From: Streptomyces cirratus
GTDB taxonomy: Bacteria; Actinomycetota; Actinomycetes; Streptomycetales; Streptomycetaceae
DNA length: 64,000 nucleotides
Reading direction: 5' to 3'
Assembly: GCF_014650775.1 (NCBI RefSeq)
Contig: NZ_BMVP01000005.1
Coordinates: forward strand, 124,001 to 188,000
Shown: piece by piece, positions 1 to 7,349 of the stretch
How positions within the stretch are numbered: position 1 is the stretch's first letter
How the letters are laid out: each line of letters starts with the position of its first letter
Notes under the pieces: model-generated
What the model was told of the DNA's origin: nothing
Database searches by the model: none
The model's input: the letters and a program-made list of their open reading frames with translations, nothing else
Program-made: the position numbers and the translations under genes

Positions 1-1072
1 TATCGGCGGTCGCGGTGTGCGCGCCCCAGCGGCCGGTGTCGGCCGGCTCCTCGCCCGCCGCACGAGCGGCGATGACGGCGCCGGCGATCCGGGCCTGGTA
101 CTTGCCCTGGTGGGTGAGCAGTGCGCGGTGGTTGACGTCACCGACTGCGTAGAGCCAGTCGTGGCCGGGGACCCGGCAGCTGTCGTCGACACCGATCCAG
201 TCGCCGGGGGTGAGGCCGACGGTGTCGAGCCCGATGTCGTCGGTGCGCGGCGCGCGGCCGGTCGCCATCAGCAGTTCGTCGCCCTCGACGGTCTCGCCGC
301 CTTCCAGCACGACGGTGACGGGCCCGGTCGCCCCGTCCCGTACGACCGCCTCCACCGCAACGTCCGTACGGATCTCGGCGCCGGCCTCGCGCAACGCCTC
401 GGCGACCAGTTCCCCGGCGAACGGTTCCATCCTCGGCAGCAGCCCCGAGCCCCGTACGAGCACGGTGACGCGGGTGCCGAGGGCCTGCCAGGCCGTCGCC
501 ATCTCGGCGGCGACCACCGAACCGCCGACGATCAGCAGCCGCTCCGGCGCCTGGCGGGCGGAGGTCGCCTCCCGGCTGGTCCACGGGCGCGCCCCGGCGA
601 TCCCGGGCAGTTCCGGGATCACGGCCCGCGTGCCCGTCGCGATCACCACGGCGTGGCGGGCCGTGAGGACGTGGTGATCGCCCTCGGGGCTGGTGACGGC
701 CACCTTGCGGGTGCCGTAGAGGCGGCCGTGGCCCCGGTACAGGTGGGCGCCGATGGAGTCCAGCCAGTCGATCTGGCCGTCGTCCTTCCAGTTGCCGGTC
801 CAGTAGTCGCGGTGCGCGAACACCGCCTCCGCGTCGAGGGCTCCCCCGACGGCTCCCGCCAGGCCGGGGACCCTGCGCGCATCGGCCCGGGCCAGCACCG
901 GGCGCAGCAGCGCCTTGCTCGGGATGCAGGCCCAGTACGAGCACTCCCCGCCCACGAGCTCGCTCTCCACCAGCGCGGTGGTGAGTCCGGCCGCCCGGGT
1001 CCGGTCCACGATGTTCTCGCCGGCCGGGCCGCCGCCGAGCACCACTACGTCATATTCCACTGCTTCGGTCAT
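1..1072 (-). CDS. NAD(P)/FAD-dependent disulfide oxidoreductase (3' end outside window)
   Basis: This is a flavoprotein of the class I pyridine nucleotide-disulfide oxidoreductase family (lipoamide dehydrogenase or mycothione reductase type), of which about 357 N-terminal residues are present. The FAD-binding motif GGGPAGENIV lies at residues 13-22. A redox-active CxxxxC pair (C44, C49 in GGECSYWACIPSK) follows. A second Rossmann motif for NAD(P)H (VGGSVVAAE) and the late FAD motif (YAVGDVN) are also visible. The dimerisation domain lies beyond base 1. The ATG at 1072 gives the canonical short N-terminus MTEAVEYDVVVLGGG. The substrate cannot be told from this part; the next gene upstream encodes a thioredoxin, so a thiol-redox role is plausible but not shown. 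Confidence 0.85.
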   Translation of the reverse strand, partial: MTEAVEYDVVVLGGGPAGENIVDRTRAAGLTTALVESELVGGECSYWACIPSKALLRPVLARADARRVPGLAGAVGGALDAEAVFAHRDYWTGNWKDDGQIDWLDSIGAHLYRGHGRLYGTRKVAVTSPEGDHHVLTARHAVVIATGTRAVIPELPGIAGARPWTSREATSARQAPERLLIVGGSVVAAEMATAWQALGTRVTVLVRGSGLLPRMEPFAGELVAEALREAGAEIRTDVAVEAVVRDGATGPVTVVLEGGETVEGDELLMATGRAPRTDDIGLDTVGLTPGDWIGVDDSCRVPGHDWLYAVGDVNHRALLTHQGKYQARIAGAVIAARAAGEEPADTGRWGAHTATAD

Positions 1073-1114
1073 GCGGCCAGTGTCGCCGCGGGCCGGGGGC
1101 GGCGGCGGGCAATT

Positions 1115-1525
1115 TCAGACCTCCGGCGTGCCGGAAGTGCCCTGGTCGCCGCCGGTTCCCCCCGGCTGGGGCGAGGAGGCGATCTTCGCCCGGACCTCGT
1201 CCATGTCCAGCGCGCGGGCCTGCTCGATGAGGTCGGTCAGCGTCGCCTCGGGCAGGGCGCCGGGCTGAGCGAAGATCGCCACCTGGTCCCGGACGATCAT
1301 CAGCGTCGGGATCGAGGTGATCTCGAAGGCCCCGGCCAGCTCCTGCTGCGCCTCGGTGTCCACCTTGGCGAAGAGCAGATCCGGATTGGCCTCGGAAACC
1401 TTGTCGTAGACCGGTGCGAACTGCAGGCAGGGCCGGCACCAGCCCGCCCAGAAATCGATCAGCACGAAGGGGTTGTCGCTGATCGTCCGGTCGAAATTCT
1501 CTTTGGTGAGCTCGACTGTCGCCAC
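1115..1525 (-). CDS. Thioredoxin with WCRPC active site
   Basis: This is a small cytosolic thioredoxin-fold protein of 136 residues that should reduce protein disulfides. The beta strand FVLIDFWAGWC is followed by the active site WCRPC, with Arg in place of the usual Gly of WCGPC. The cis-proline loop is in ITSIPTLMIV. A C-terminal Gly/Pro-rich tail of about 20 residues goes beyond the usual ~105 residues. The GTG at 1525 is chosen because an AGGAGG sits 11 bases upstream; a longer in-frame start at 1573 lacks support. The downstream disulfide oxidoreductase lies 42 bases away on the same strand, so cotranscription is likely. Confidence 0.9.
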   Translation of the reverse strand: MATVELTKENFDRTISDNPFVLIDFWAGWCRPCLQFAPVYDKVSEANPDLLFAKVDTEAQQELAGAFEITSIPTLMIVRDQVAIFAQPGALPEATLTDLIEQARALDMDEVRAKIASSPQPGGTGGDQGTSGTPEV

Positions 1526-1606
1526 GGTGTCCGAACCTCCTGTGATAGCCGGTTGTCCTGCGTGAACGAACAATCCGCCCCGGGCATTCCTGGGCGCCGC
1601 CGCTGC

Positions 1607-3046
1607 CTAGAACGGGTGGGCGGGCGCGGTGGCGCGGACCGTGGTCCAGCGCAGTTCGGTGAAGGCGTCCAGGTTCGCTTCGCCGCCGAACCGGGCGCCC
1701 GTGCCGGACGCGCCGACTCCGCCGAAGGGGGCCACGGCCTCGTCGTTGACCGTCTGGTCGTTCACGTGGGCGATCCCGGTCGGGATGCGGCCGGCCAGGT
1801 CGAGTCCGTGCGCCGCGTCACGCGTGACGATACCGAGGGAGAGGCCGTACGGGCCCGCCGAGGCCAGCGCCACCGCCTCGTCCTCCGTCGCGAAGGACCG
1901 TACGGGCGCCACCGGACCGAAGACCTCCTCCGTGTAGGCGGGGCAGTCGTCGGACACGGCCGCCAGCACCGTCGGCCGGTAGAACAGGTCGCGGTGGGTG
2001 CCGCCCGCCACCAGCTTGGCACCCTGCACGGCGCTCGCCTCGACCAGCGCGTGGACCCGCTCCACCTGGCCCCGGTCGATGAGCGGTCCCAGGTGGACCC
2101 GCTCGCGGTACGGGTCGCCCACCGCCAGCGACTCCGCGCGCGCGGCCAGCCGCTCGACGTACTCGTCGTACAGGGAGGCGTGCACCAGGTGGCGCCCGGC
2201 CGTCATGCAGATCTGGCCCTGGTGGAAGAAGGAGCCCCAGGACGCTTGCGCGACGGCAGCCTCCACGTCGGCGTCCTCCAGCACGACCAGCGCCGAGTTG
2301 CCGCCCAACTCCAGGTGTGCGCGGGTCAGGTGACGACCCGCCAGTTCACCGACGGCCCGCCCGGCGGCGGTCGAGCCGGTGAACGACACCACCCGTACGC
2401 GCGGATCGGCGACGACCGCCGCCCCCGTGGCGGCCCCGCCGGGCAGCACGTGCAGCACCCCCGCGGGAAGCCCCGCCGCGGCGAACACCGCGGCCAGGGC
2501 GATGCCGCCGCAGACGGCGGTGCGCGGGTCGGGCTTGAGGAGGACGGCGTTGCCCAGCGCGAGGGCCGGGGCCACCGAGCGGACCGACAGGATCAGCGGC
2601 GCGTTGAACGGGGCGATGACCCCGACCACCCCGGCGGGCACGCGCCGGGTGAAGGAGAGCCGGGGCGCCTCGCTGGGCAGGACCTGCCCGGACGGGCGCG
2701 AGGCCAGCGCGGCCGCCTCGTAGCACTCCTGCGCGGCGACGTGCAGCTCGAAGTCCGCCTTGCCGGGTATCGACCCGGACTCCCGCACCAGCCAGTCCCG
2801 CAGCTCTTCGGCGTGGGCGGCGAACAGGTCCCCGGCGCGGCGCAGCACGGCCGCCCGCTCCAAGTGGGTGGCGCGGGCCCAGTCGTATTGCGCGGCCTGG
2901 GCCCGCACGGCGGCCTCGGCCACGTCCACGGGCGCGGCGAGGTCGAGGGTGGCGAGGGTACGCCCGGTCGCGGGTTCGACGACCGGGGCGGTGCCGCCGG
3001 TCAGGGTGGGTCCGTCCTGCCAGAGCGTCGGGTCGAGGAGCGGCAT
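1607..3046 (-). CDS. Aldehyde dehydrogenase (benzaldehyde/vanillin dehydrogenase-like)
   Basis: This NAD(P)-dependent enzyme should oxidise aldehydes to carboxylic acids. The 479-residue product covers the whole aldehyde dehydrogenase fold: the PFNAPLILS nucleotide-binding segment, FTGSTAAGRAVG, the general base in LELGGNS, and the catalytic cysteine in GQICMTAGR. The ESGSIPGKADFE segment and the GQICMTAGR cysteine loop recall aromatic aldehyde dehydrogenases of the XylC/vanillin type; this is family resemblance, not proof of substrate. The ATG at 3046 is preferred over an upstream start at 3091 because a GGAGG lies 9 bases before it. The next gene upstream encodes a thiolase, which fits an aromatic or beta-ketoadipate-like degradation theme. 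Confidence 0.88.
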   Translation of the reverse strand: MPLLDPTLWQDGPTLTGGTAPVVEPATGRTLATLDLAAPVDVAEAAVRAQAAQYDWARATHLERAAVLRRAGDLFAAHAEELRDWLVRESGSIPGKADFELHVAAQECYEAAALASRPSGQVLPSEAPRLSFTRRVPAGVVGVIAPFNAPLILSVRSVAPALALGNAVLLKPDPRTAVCGGIALAAVFAAAGLPAGVLHVLPGGAATGAAVVADPRVRVVSFTGSTAAGRAVGELAGRHLTRAHLELGGNSALVVLEDADVEAAVAQASWGSFFHQGQICMTAGRHLVHASLYDEYVERLAARAESLAVGDPYRERVHLGPLIDRGQVERVHALVEASAVQGAKLVAGGTHRDLFYRPTVLAAVSDDCPAYTEEVFGPVAPVRSFATEDEAVALASAGPYGLSLGIVTRDAAHGLDLAGRIPTGIAHVNDQTVNDEAVAPFGGVGASGTGARFGGEANLDAFTELRWTTVRATAPAHPF

Positions 3047-3182
3047 GGCGCGGGGCCTCCGGGTCTGGGTGGGGCGGGGGTGCGTCAGCACGCGCCATCG
3101 TGCCAGACCCGGGGCGGCACTTCTGTTCAGTTATTGGGCAGTTGGGGCGCTGGTTTGACCGGAAATGATCGACGGGTCGGGG

Positions 3183-4382
3183 TCAGCGCTCCAGGACCAG
3201 CGCGATGCCCTGCCCGACGCCGATGCACAGCGCCGCCATGCCCGTACCGGAGCCGGCCGCCGCGAGCTGGTGGGCGACCGACCCCGCCAGCCGGGCGCCC
3301 GAGGCGCCGAGCGGATGCCCGATGGCGATCGCGCCGCCGCGCGGGTTGACCACCGCCGGGTCCAGCTCCGGCCAGGCCGCCAGACAGCCCAACGCCTGGG
3401 CCGCGAAAGCCTCGTTGAGCTCCAGCACCGACAGGTCGGCCAGATTCCGGCCGGCCTTGGCGAGCGCCCGCTGGACGGCCTCCACCGGGCCGAGCCCGAA
3501 CAGCTGCGGCTCGATCCCCGTGACTGCGCTCGCACTGATGCGGGCCAGCGGCTCCCGGCCGGTGGCGGCGAGTCCCGCCTCGTCCGTCAGCAGCAGCGCC
3601 GCCGCGCCGTCGTTCAGCGGCGAGGCGTTGCCCGCCGTGACGGTGCCGGAGCCGTCCGTCCGGAACGCGGGCTTGAGCCGGGCCATCGCCTCCGGGGTGG
3701 AACCCTCCCGGATCGACTCGTCCCGTACGAGGTCCGCGCCCGGGTACGGGACGACCTCGGTGTCGTAGAGCCCCTCGGCCCAGGCGGCGGCGGCCTTGCG
3801 GTGACTCTCCAGGGCGAACAGGTCCTGCGCCTCGCGCGTGACGGCGTACTTGTCCGCGACGAGTTCGGCGCCCTCGCCCAGCGAGCCCGTCCACTCCGCG
3901 GGCATGGCGGGGTTGGTCATCCGCCACCCCAGGGTGGTGGACCACATCTGCTGGTGCCCGGCCGGGAAGGCGCGCTCCGGCTTCTGCACCACCCACGGTG
4001 CGCGGGACATCGATTCCACTCCGCCCGCGATGGCCACGGAGGCGTCGCCGAGCGCGATGGCGCGGGCGGCCTGGATCACGGCCTCCAGGCCGGACCCGCA
4101 GAGCCGGTTCACGGTGACCCCGGGGACGGACACGGGCAGCCCCGCGAGCAGCACCGCCATGCGCGCGACGTCCCGGTTGTCCTCGCCCGCCCCGTTGGCG
4201 TCGCCGAAGACGACGTCGTCGATGCGGGCCGGGTCGAGGTCGGGCGTACGGTCCACCAGCGCGCGCACCACGTGGGCGGCCAGGTCGTCCGGGCGGACGC
4301 CGGCGAGCGCACCGCCGAACTTGCCGATCGGGGTGCGGACGGCGTCGACGACGTAGACGTCGCGGACGGTGCGGATGCTCAT
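3183..4382 (-). CDS. Acetyl-CoA acyltransferase (thiolase, beta-ketoadipyl-CoA thiolase-like)
   Basis: This thiolase is complete at 399 residues and should cleave a 3-ketoacyl-CoA with CoA or run the reverse Claisen condensation. The nucleophilic cysteine is in NRLCGSGLEAV, the catalytic histidine in AIGHPLGASG, and the C-terminal active-site cysteine in CIGVGQG. The N-terminus VYVVDAVRTPIGKFGGAL is typical of the PcaF/FadA group, so a beta-ketoadipyl-CoA thiolase is possible but not certain. The ATG at 4382 follows a GGAGAG. The open frame continues upstream to 5642 only because it is antisense to neighbouring coding DNA. A minus-strand promoter-like pair lies about 100 bases upstream, and a LacI regulator is next to it. 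Confidence 0.88.
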   Translation of the reverse strand: MSIRTVRDVYVVDAVRTPIGKFGGALAGVRPDDLAAHVVRALVDRTPDLDPARIDDVVFGDANGAGEDNRDVARMAVLLAGLPVSVPGVTVNRLCGSGLEAVIQAARAIALGDASVAIAGGVESMSRAPWVVQKPERAFPAGHQQMWSTTLGWRMTNPAMPAEWTGSLGEGAELVADKYAVTREAQDLFALESHRKAAAAWAEGLYDTEVVPYPGADLVRDESIREGSTPEAMARLKPAFRTDGSGTVTAGNASPLNDGAAALLLTDEAGLAATGREPLARISASAVTGIEPQLFGLGPVEAVQRALAKAGRNLADLSVLELNEAFAAQALGCLAAWPELDPAVVNPRGGAIAIGHPLGASGARLAGSVAHQLAAAGSGTGMAALCIGVGQGIALVLER

Positions 4383-4481
4383 GGGGTCTCTCCTGGGCGG
4401 ATCCGTACGGGCGGTGCCGGGACGGCGCCGGTGTCGGCGCAGGCGCGCGGCGCCGGGCACGCCCGGATGGGGCGCGCCCGC

Positions 4482-4511
4482 AGTCTCCGTCCGCCGATCA
4501 CCGCCTGTCAA
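4482..4511 (-). promoter_or_regulatory. Putative promoter of the thiolase gene
   Basis: On the minus strand a perfect TTGACA (4511-4506) is followed after 18 bases by GAGACT (4487-4482), a poor match to the -10 element. It would give a leader of about 100 bases before the thiolase start. The assignment rests only on these two hexamers. Confidence 0.3.
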
Positions 4512-4543
4512 CGGCCGCCCGGGCCCGCCGTGGGGCCACGGGC

Positions 4544-5566
4544 TCAGGTGGACTCGCGCCGGACCGCCACGGCCGTCATCAGGTCGTGCCGCTCGGTGAA
4601 GTGGGAAGGTTCCCGCACCGCGCGGTCCACGAGGGCGGCCAGGTGGTCCCCGGTGGGCATCTCGATCTGCACCGTGCTGAGCCGGGGGCGCAGCAGCCTT
4701 CCGATGAGCAGGTCGTCGGCGCCGATGACGGCCACGTCCTCGGGTACGCGCAGACCGGCGTCCTGGAGGGCCCGCATCAGCAGCATCGCGTACTCGTCGT
4801 TGTACGCGAAGACCCCGTCCAGCCCGAGCGAAGGCCAGCGGGCCGCGAGTGCGGCGGCCGATTCCTCGGTGTGGGCCAGGGGCAGCGGCTCCACCTCGGC
4901 CGACGCCACGGAGCGGGCACCCGCGAGCCGGGGCTCGGAGAAGAACCCCAGCCCCTCCTCCTGCGGGACGACGACCCCGATCCGGCGCCGGCCCCGCTCG
5001 ACCAGGTGGGCGGCGGCCTTGGCGCCGACTGCCGCCTGGTCCATGACCAGCGCGTGCGCCCCGGGCACCCGTCCCGGCCCCAGCGTTATCACCGCGCGGG
5101 CACCGGCCCGTTTGAGCGTGGCGACGTTGCGCGCGCACAGGACGATGTCCCCGAGCGAGATCACGGCGACGGGGCGCAGCTCGGCCCACGCGCGGGCCGC
5201 CTCGTCCCCGGTGAGGCCGAGACTGCCGTACTGCACGACGGTGTAGTCGAGGCGGCGCAGGGCCCACTGGAGCTCGTTGAGGAAGGCGCCGTGGAGCGGG
5301 CCGGCGAGGACGTTGGAGGTGGGCAACAGCACGATCCGGGTGTGCCCGGCACGCAGGCTGCGCGCGGCGGCGTGCGGTACGTAACCCAGCTCCTCGGCGG
5401 CGTCGCGCACCTTGCGGCGGGTGGGCTCGCTGATGCGTACGGCTTCCGCGTTGTTCAGCACGTACGAGACCGTCGCGCGCGAGACCCCGGCGAGGCGGGC
5501 GACGTCGGCGCTGGTGGGGACGGGGGACGGGGCGTTGGTGGTCTGGGTGTTCGGTGTCTGAGGCAT
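4544..5566 (-). CDS. LacI-family transcriptional regulator
   Basis: This is a 340-residue sugar-type repressor. The N-terminal helix-turn-helix is at residues 18-40 (SADVARLAGVSRATVSYVL), followed by the hinge helix region (RSLRAGHTR) and a periplasmic-binding-protein-like effector domain ending in the conserved stretch VAVIGADDLLIGRLL. An Ala/Pro/Thr-rich N-terminal tail of about 16 residues precedes the DNA-binding domain. It lies upstream of the thiolase and aldehyde dehydrogenase on the same strand, separated by 161 bases that hold the putative thiolase promoter. Control of those genes is a reasonable inference, but no obvious LacI palindrome was found there. Confidence 0.9.
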   Translation of the reverse strand: MPQTPNTQTTNAPSPVPTSADVARLAGVSRATVSYVLNNAEAVRISEPTRRKVRDAAEELGYVPHAAARSLRAGHTRIVLLPTSNVLAGPLHGAFLNELQWALRRLDYTVVQYGSLGLTGDEAARAWAELRPVAVISLGDIVLCARNVATLKRAGARAVITLGPGRVPGAHALVMDQAAVGAKAAAHLVERGRRRIGVVVPQEEGLGFFSEPRLAGARSVASAEVEPLPLAHTEESAAALAARWPSLGLDGVFAYNDEYAMLLMRALQDAGLRVPEDVAVIGADDLLIGRLLRPRLSTVQIEMPTGDHLAALVDRAVREPSHFTERHDLMTAVAVRREST

Positions 5567-5638
5567 TGCCCTGGAATCTTCGCAGACCGCTCACGCGCGG
5601 GGAGTTGGCGGATGGCCTGAAACACATGCCGGGCAGGG

Positions 5639-6226
5639 TCACAGGCCTTCGTCGGCGGGCCGTCCCGGACTGGGCACCGCCCGCTCGCGCAGCACCCTCA
5701 CCGTGCGCTCGTACCAGTCCCGGTTGGCCCGTTCGAACGACAGGCCGCGCAGGCAGGTCAGGTAGGGGCCGACGCGGTCGCCGCGGTGCAGGAAGTCCTC
5801 CTCCGCGAGGTCACCGCGCATCGTGCGCAGGAGGGCGTCGAACAGGTCGATCTTGGCTTGCGCGAAGGTGATCCGTTCCGTGAGCCGCGCGACCAGCACC
5901 TCGGTGTTCACATGGTCGGCGGCCTGGACCTTCACCAGCAGGTCGTCGCGGATGAAGGACGGCTTCGTCGCGGCCGCCGTGAACCGTTCGAGTTCGTCGA
6001 GCCCGGCCCCGGTGACCTTGAACAGGCGCTTGTTCGGCCGGGTCTCCTGGACCACCTCGCGGCCGGTGATCAGGCCCTCGTGTTCGAGTTTGGCCAGTTC
6101 GGCGTACAGCTGCTGCGGAAGCGCGTGCCAGAAGTTCGCCACGCCCATGTCGAACGCCTTGGCCAGCTGGTATCCGCTCAGCTCCTCGTCGAGCAGCGCC
6201 GCCAGGACGGCGTGGCGCAATGCCAT
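5639..6226 (-). CDS. PadR-family transcriptional regulator
   Basis: This 195-residue protein has the N-terminal PadR winged helix (HAVLAALLDEELSGYQLAKAFD, then LYAELAKLEHEGLI) and a C-terminal helical dimerisation domain of the Vir_act_alpha_C type. PadR proteins usually repress an adjacent gene and release DNA on binding a small molecule. It is divergent from the NTF2-like gene, and a perfect inverted repeat (6269-6286) lies between the two starts, suggesting autoregulation and control of that neighbour. The effector is unknown. Confidence 0.9.
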   Translation of the reverse strand: MALRHAVLAALLDEELSGYQLAKAFDMGVANFWHALPQQLYAELAKLEHEGLITGREVVQETRPNKRLFKVTGAGLDELERFTAAATKPSFIRDDLLVKVQAADHVNTEVLVARLTERITFAQAKIDLFDALLRTMRGDLAEEDFLHRGDRVGPYLTCLRGLSFERANRDWYERTVRVLRERAVPSPGRPADEGL

Positions 6227-6268
6227 CGGGCCGTCTCCTTCCTCTGGTCAGGGATCCCGGCCCCATGA

Positions 6269-6286
6269 TAGTCAAGAAAATGACTA
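6269..6286. promoter_or_regulatory. Inverted repeat, probable PadR operator
   Basis: TAGTCA (6269-6274) and TGACTA (6281-6286) form a perfect 6-base inverted repeat around AGAAAA. It sits in an AT-rich patch 43 bases from the padR start and 20 bases from the start of the divergent gene. Position and symmetry fit an operator for the adjacent PadR protein. Confidence 0.55.
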
Positions 6287-6305
6287 ATCAAATTGAGGAG
6301 TGTGT

Positions 6306-6752
6306 GTGCCCCCGATGACCACCGCCGACCGCTTCCGCCGCGCCGTCGACAGCCATGACCTGGCCGCCATCGGAGAGCTGTTCACCGAGGACGTACGGCT
6401 GAACAGCCCCGTGAAGTTCAAGCCGTTCGAAGGCAAGCCGATGGTCCTCGGCCTGTTCGGCGTGCTCCTGCGCACCTTCGAGGACTTCCGCTACGTCGGC
6501 CGGCTCGACGGCGCCGCCGAAACCGGCGCCGCCCCGCCCGCCACCGACGACGCCGGCTCCCCCGCCGCCGTGCTGGTCTTCCGGGCCACCGTGAACGGGA
6601 AGCAGATCCACGGCATCGACCTGCTGCACTTCGCCGCGGACGGGCGGATCGAGGAGATCACGGTGATGGTCCGTCCCCAGTCCGCGGTACAGGCCCTGGG
6701 CGAGGCGGTGCTGGCCGGGCTGGTGGCCGACGGCCTGGTCCCGGGCGCGTAG
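6306..6752 (+). CDS. NTF2/SnoaL-like protein, putative PadR-controlled gene
   Basis: This is a compact cone-fold protein of the SnoaL/NTF2-like family (about 148 residues). The pattern TTADRFRRAVDSHDLAAIGELF, then DVRLNSPVKFKPFEGKP, then VTVNGKQIHGIDLLHFAADGRIEEITVMVRP is typical. Members are small-molecule isomerases, cyclases or binding proteins; no catalytic residues specific enough to assign a reaction were seen. The start is uncertain. GTG at 6306 has a GAGGAG 5 bases upstream; ATG at 6315 gives the more usual N-terminus MTTADRF but lies 14 bases from that site. The gene is divergent from padR and probably its target. Confidence 0.82.
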   Translation: MPPMTTADRFRRAVDSHDLAAIGELFTEDVRLNSPVKFKPFEGKPMVLGLFGVLLRTFEDFRYVGRLDGAAETGAAPPATDDAGSPAAVLVFRATVNGKQIHGIDLLHFAADGRIEEITVMVRPQSAVQALGEAVLAGLVADGLVPGA

Positions 6753-6785
6753 GGCGGGCCGCTCGCAGGCAGTAACCTCACCCGC

Positions 6786-7250
6786 ATGACGGCACTTTCG
6801 CAGCACGGCAACAGCCACGTCGAGCAGCCCGGGCGGGGCGGGGAGACGGCCACCACCGAGGCCGATCCGCACGCCATCGGGCCCGTGCGGACCTCCTACG
6901 CCCCCGACAAGGACGGCGATCCCGACCCCGGCGAGATCGTCTGGACCTGGGTCCCCTTCGAGGAGAACGACGGGCGCGGCAAGGACCGGCCCGTACTGGT
7001 GGTCGCGCGGGAAGCCGGACGGAACACGCTGCTCGCGGTGCAGCTCTCCAGCAAGCGGCACGACCACGACCGGGAGTGGGTGCCGATCGGCACCGGGCCG
7101 TGGGACGGCGCGGGCCGGGAGTCCTGGGTGGATGTGGACCGGGTGCTACGGGTGCACGAGTCGGGCATGCGCCGCGAGGCGTGCGCGCTGGACCGGGGCC
7201 GGTTCCAGCTGGTGGTGGACCGGCTGCGGGAGCGCTACGGCTGGCAGTAG
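6786..7250 (+). CDS. PemK/MazF-type toxin-fold protein
   Basis: This 154-residue protein resembles the PemK/MazF family of sequence-specific endoribonucleases. The core begins with PGEIVWTWVPFEENDGRGKDRPVLVVARE, the usual beta-barrel entry with the KDRPVLV signature, and continues through VQLSSKRHD and WVDVDRVLRV. An N-terminal extension of about 45 residues is Gly/Glu/Thr-rich. No antitoxin gene lies on either side: upstream is the NTF2-like gene and downstream a terminator and a convergent gene. It may therefore be a solitary or domesticated member. The start ATG at 6786 has no strong ribosome-binding site. Confidence 0.75.
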   Translation: MTALSQHGNSHVEQPGRGGETATTEADPHAIGPVRTSYAPDKDGDPDPGEIVWTWVPFEENDGRGKDRPVLVVAREAGRNTLLAVQLSSKRHDHDREWVPIGTGPWDGAGRESWVDVDRVLRVHESGMRREACALDRGRFQLVVDRLRERYGWQ

Positions 7251-7294
7251 CCGGACGGGGGCCATGGCACGCGGGCTTCGTGTCCAAGTGGCGC

Positions 7295-7327
7295 GGCGGC
7301 CCCGCCCGTTGCCCGGGCGGGGCCGCC
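7295..7327. terminator. Bidirectional terminator-like hairpin
   Basis: Two perfectly complementary 14-base arms (7295-7308 and 7314-7327) enclose a 5-base loop. The hairpin lies between the convergent PemK-like gene and the beta-helix gene, the expected place for a shared terminator. There is no U-tract, as is common in actinomycetes. Confidence 0.7.
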
Positions 7328-7349
7328 GGTCATCCGGTCGGTGAGCCGG

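Noticed and set aside
17..3349. Very long plus-strand open frame of about 1110 codons
   Set aside because: It is antisense to the oxidoreductase, thioredoxin, aldehyde dehydrogenase and thiolase genes, and its translation is Arg/Gly/Ala-rich without recognisable domains.
3183..5642. Single 819-codon protein joining thiolase and upstream frame
   Set aside because: The upstream part is antisense-like in composition and overlaps the LacI gene; the ATG at 4382 has a ribosome-binding site and begins the conserved thiolase N-terminus.
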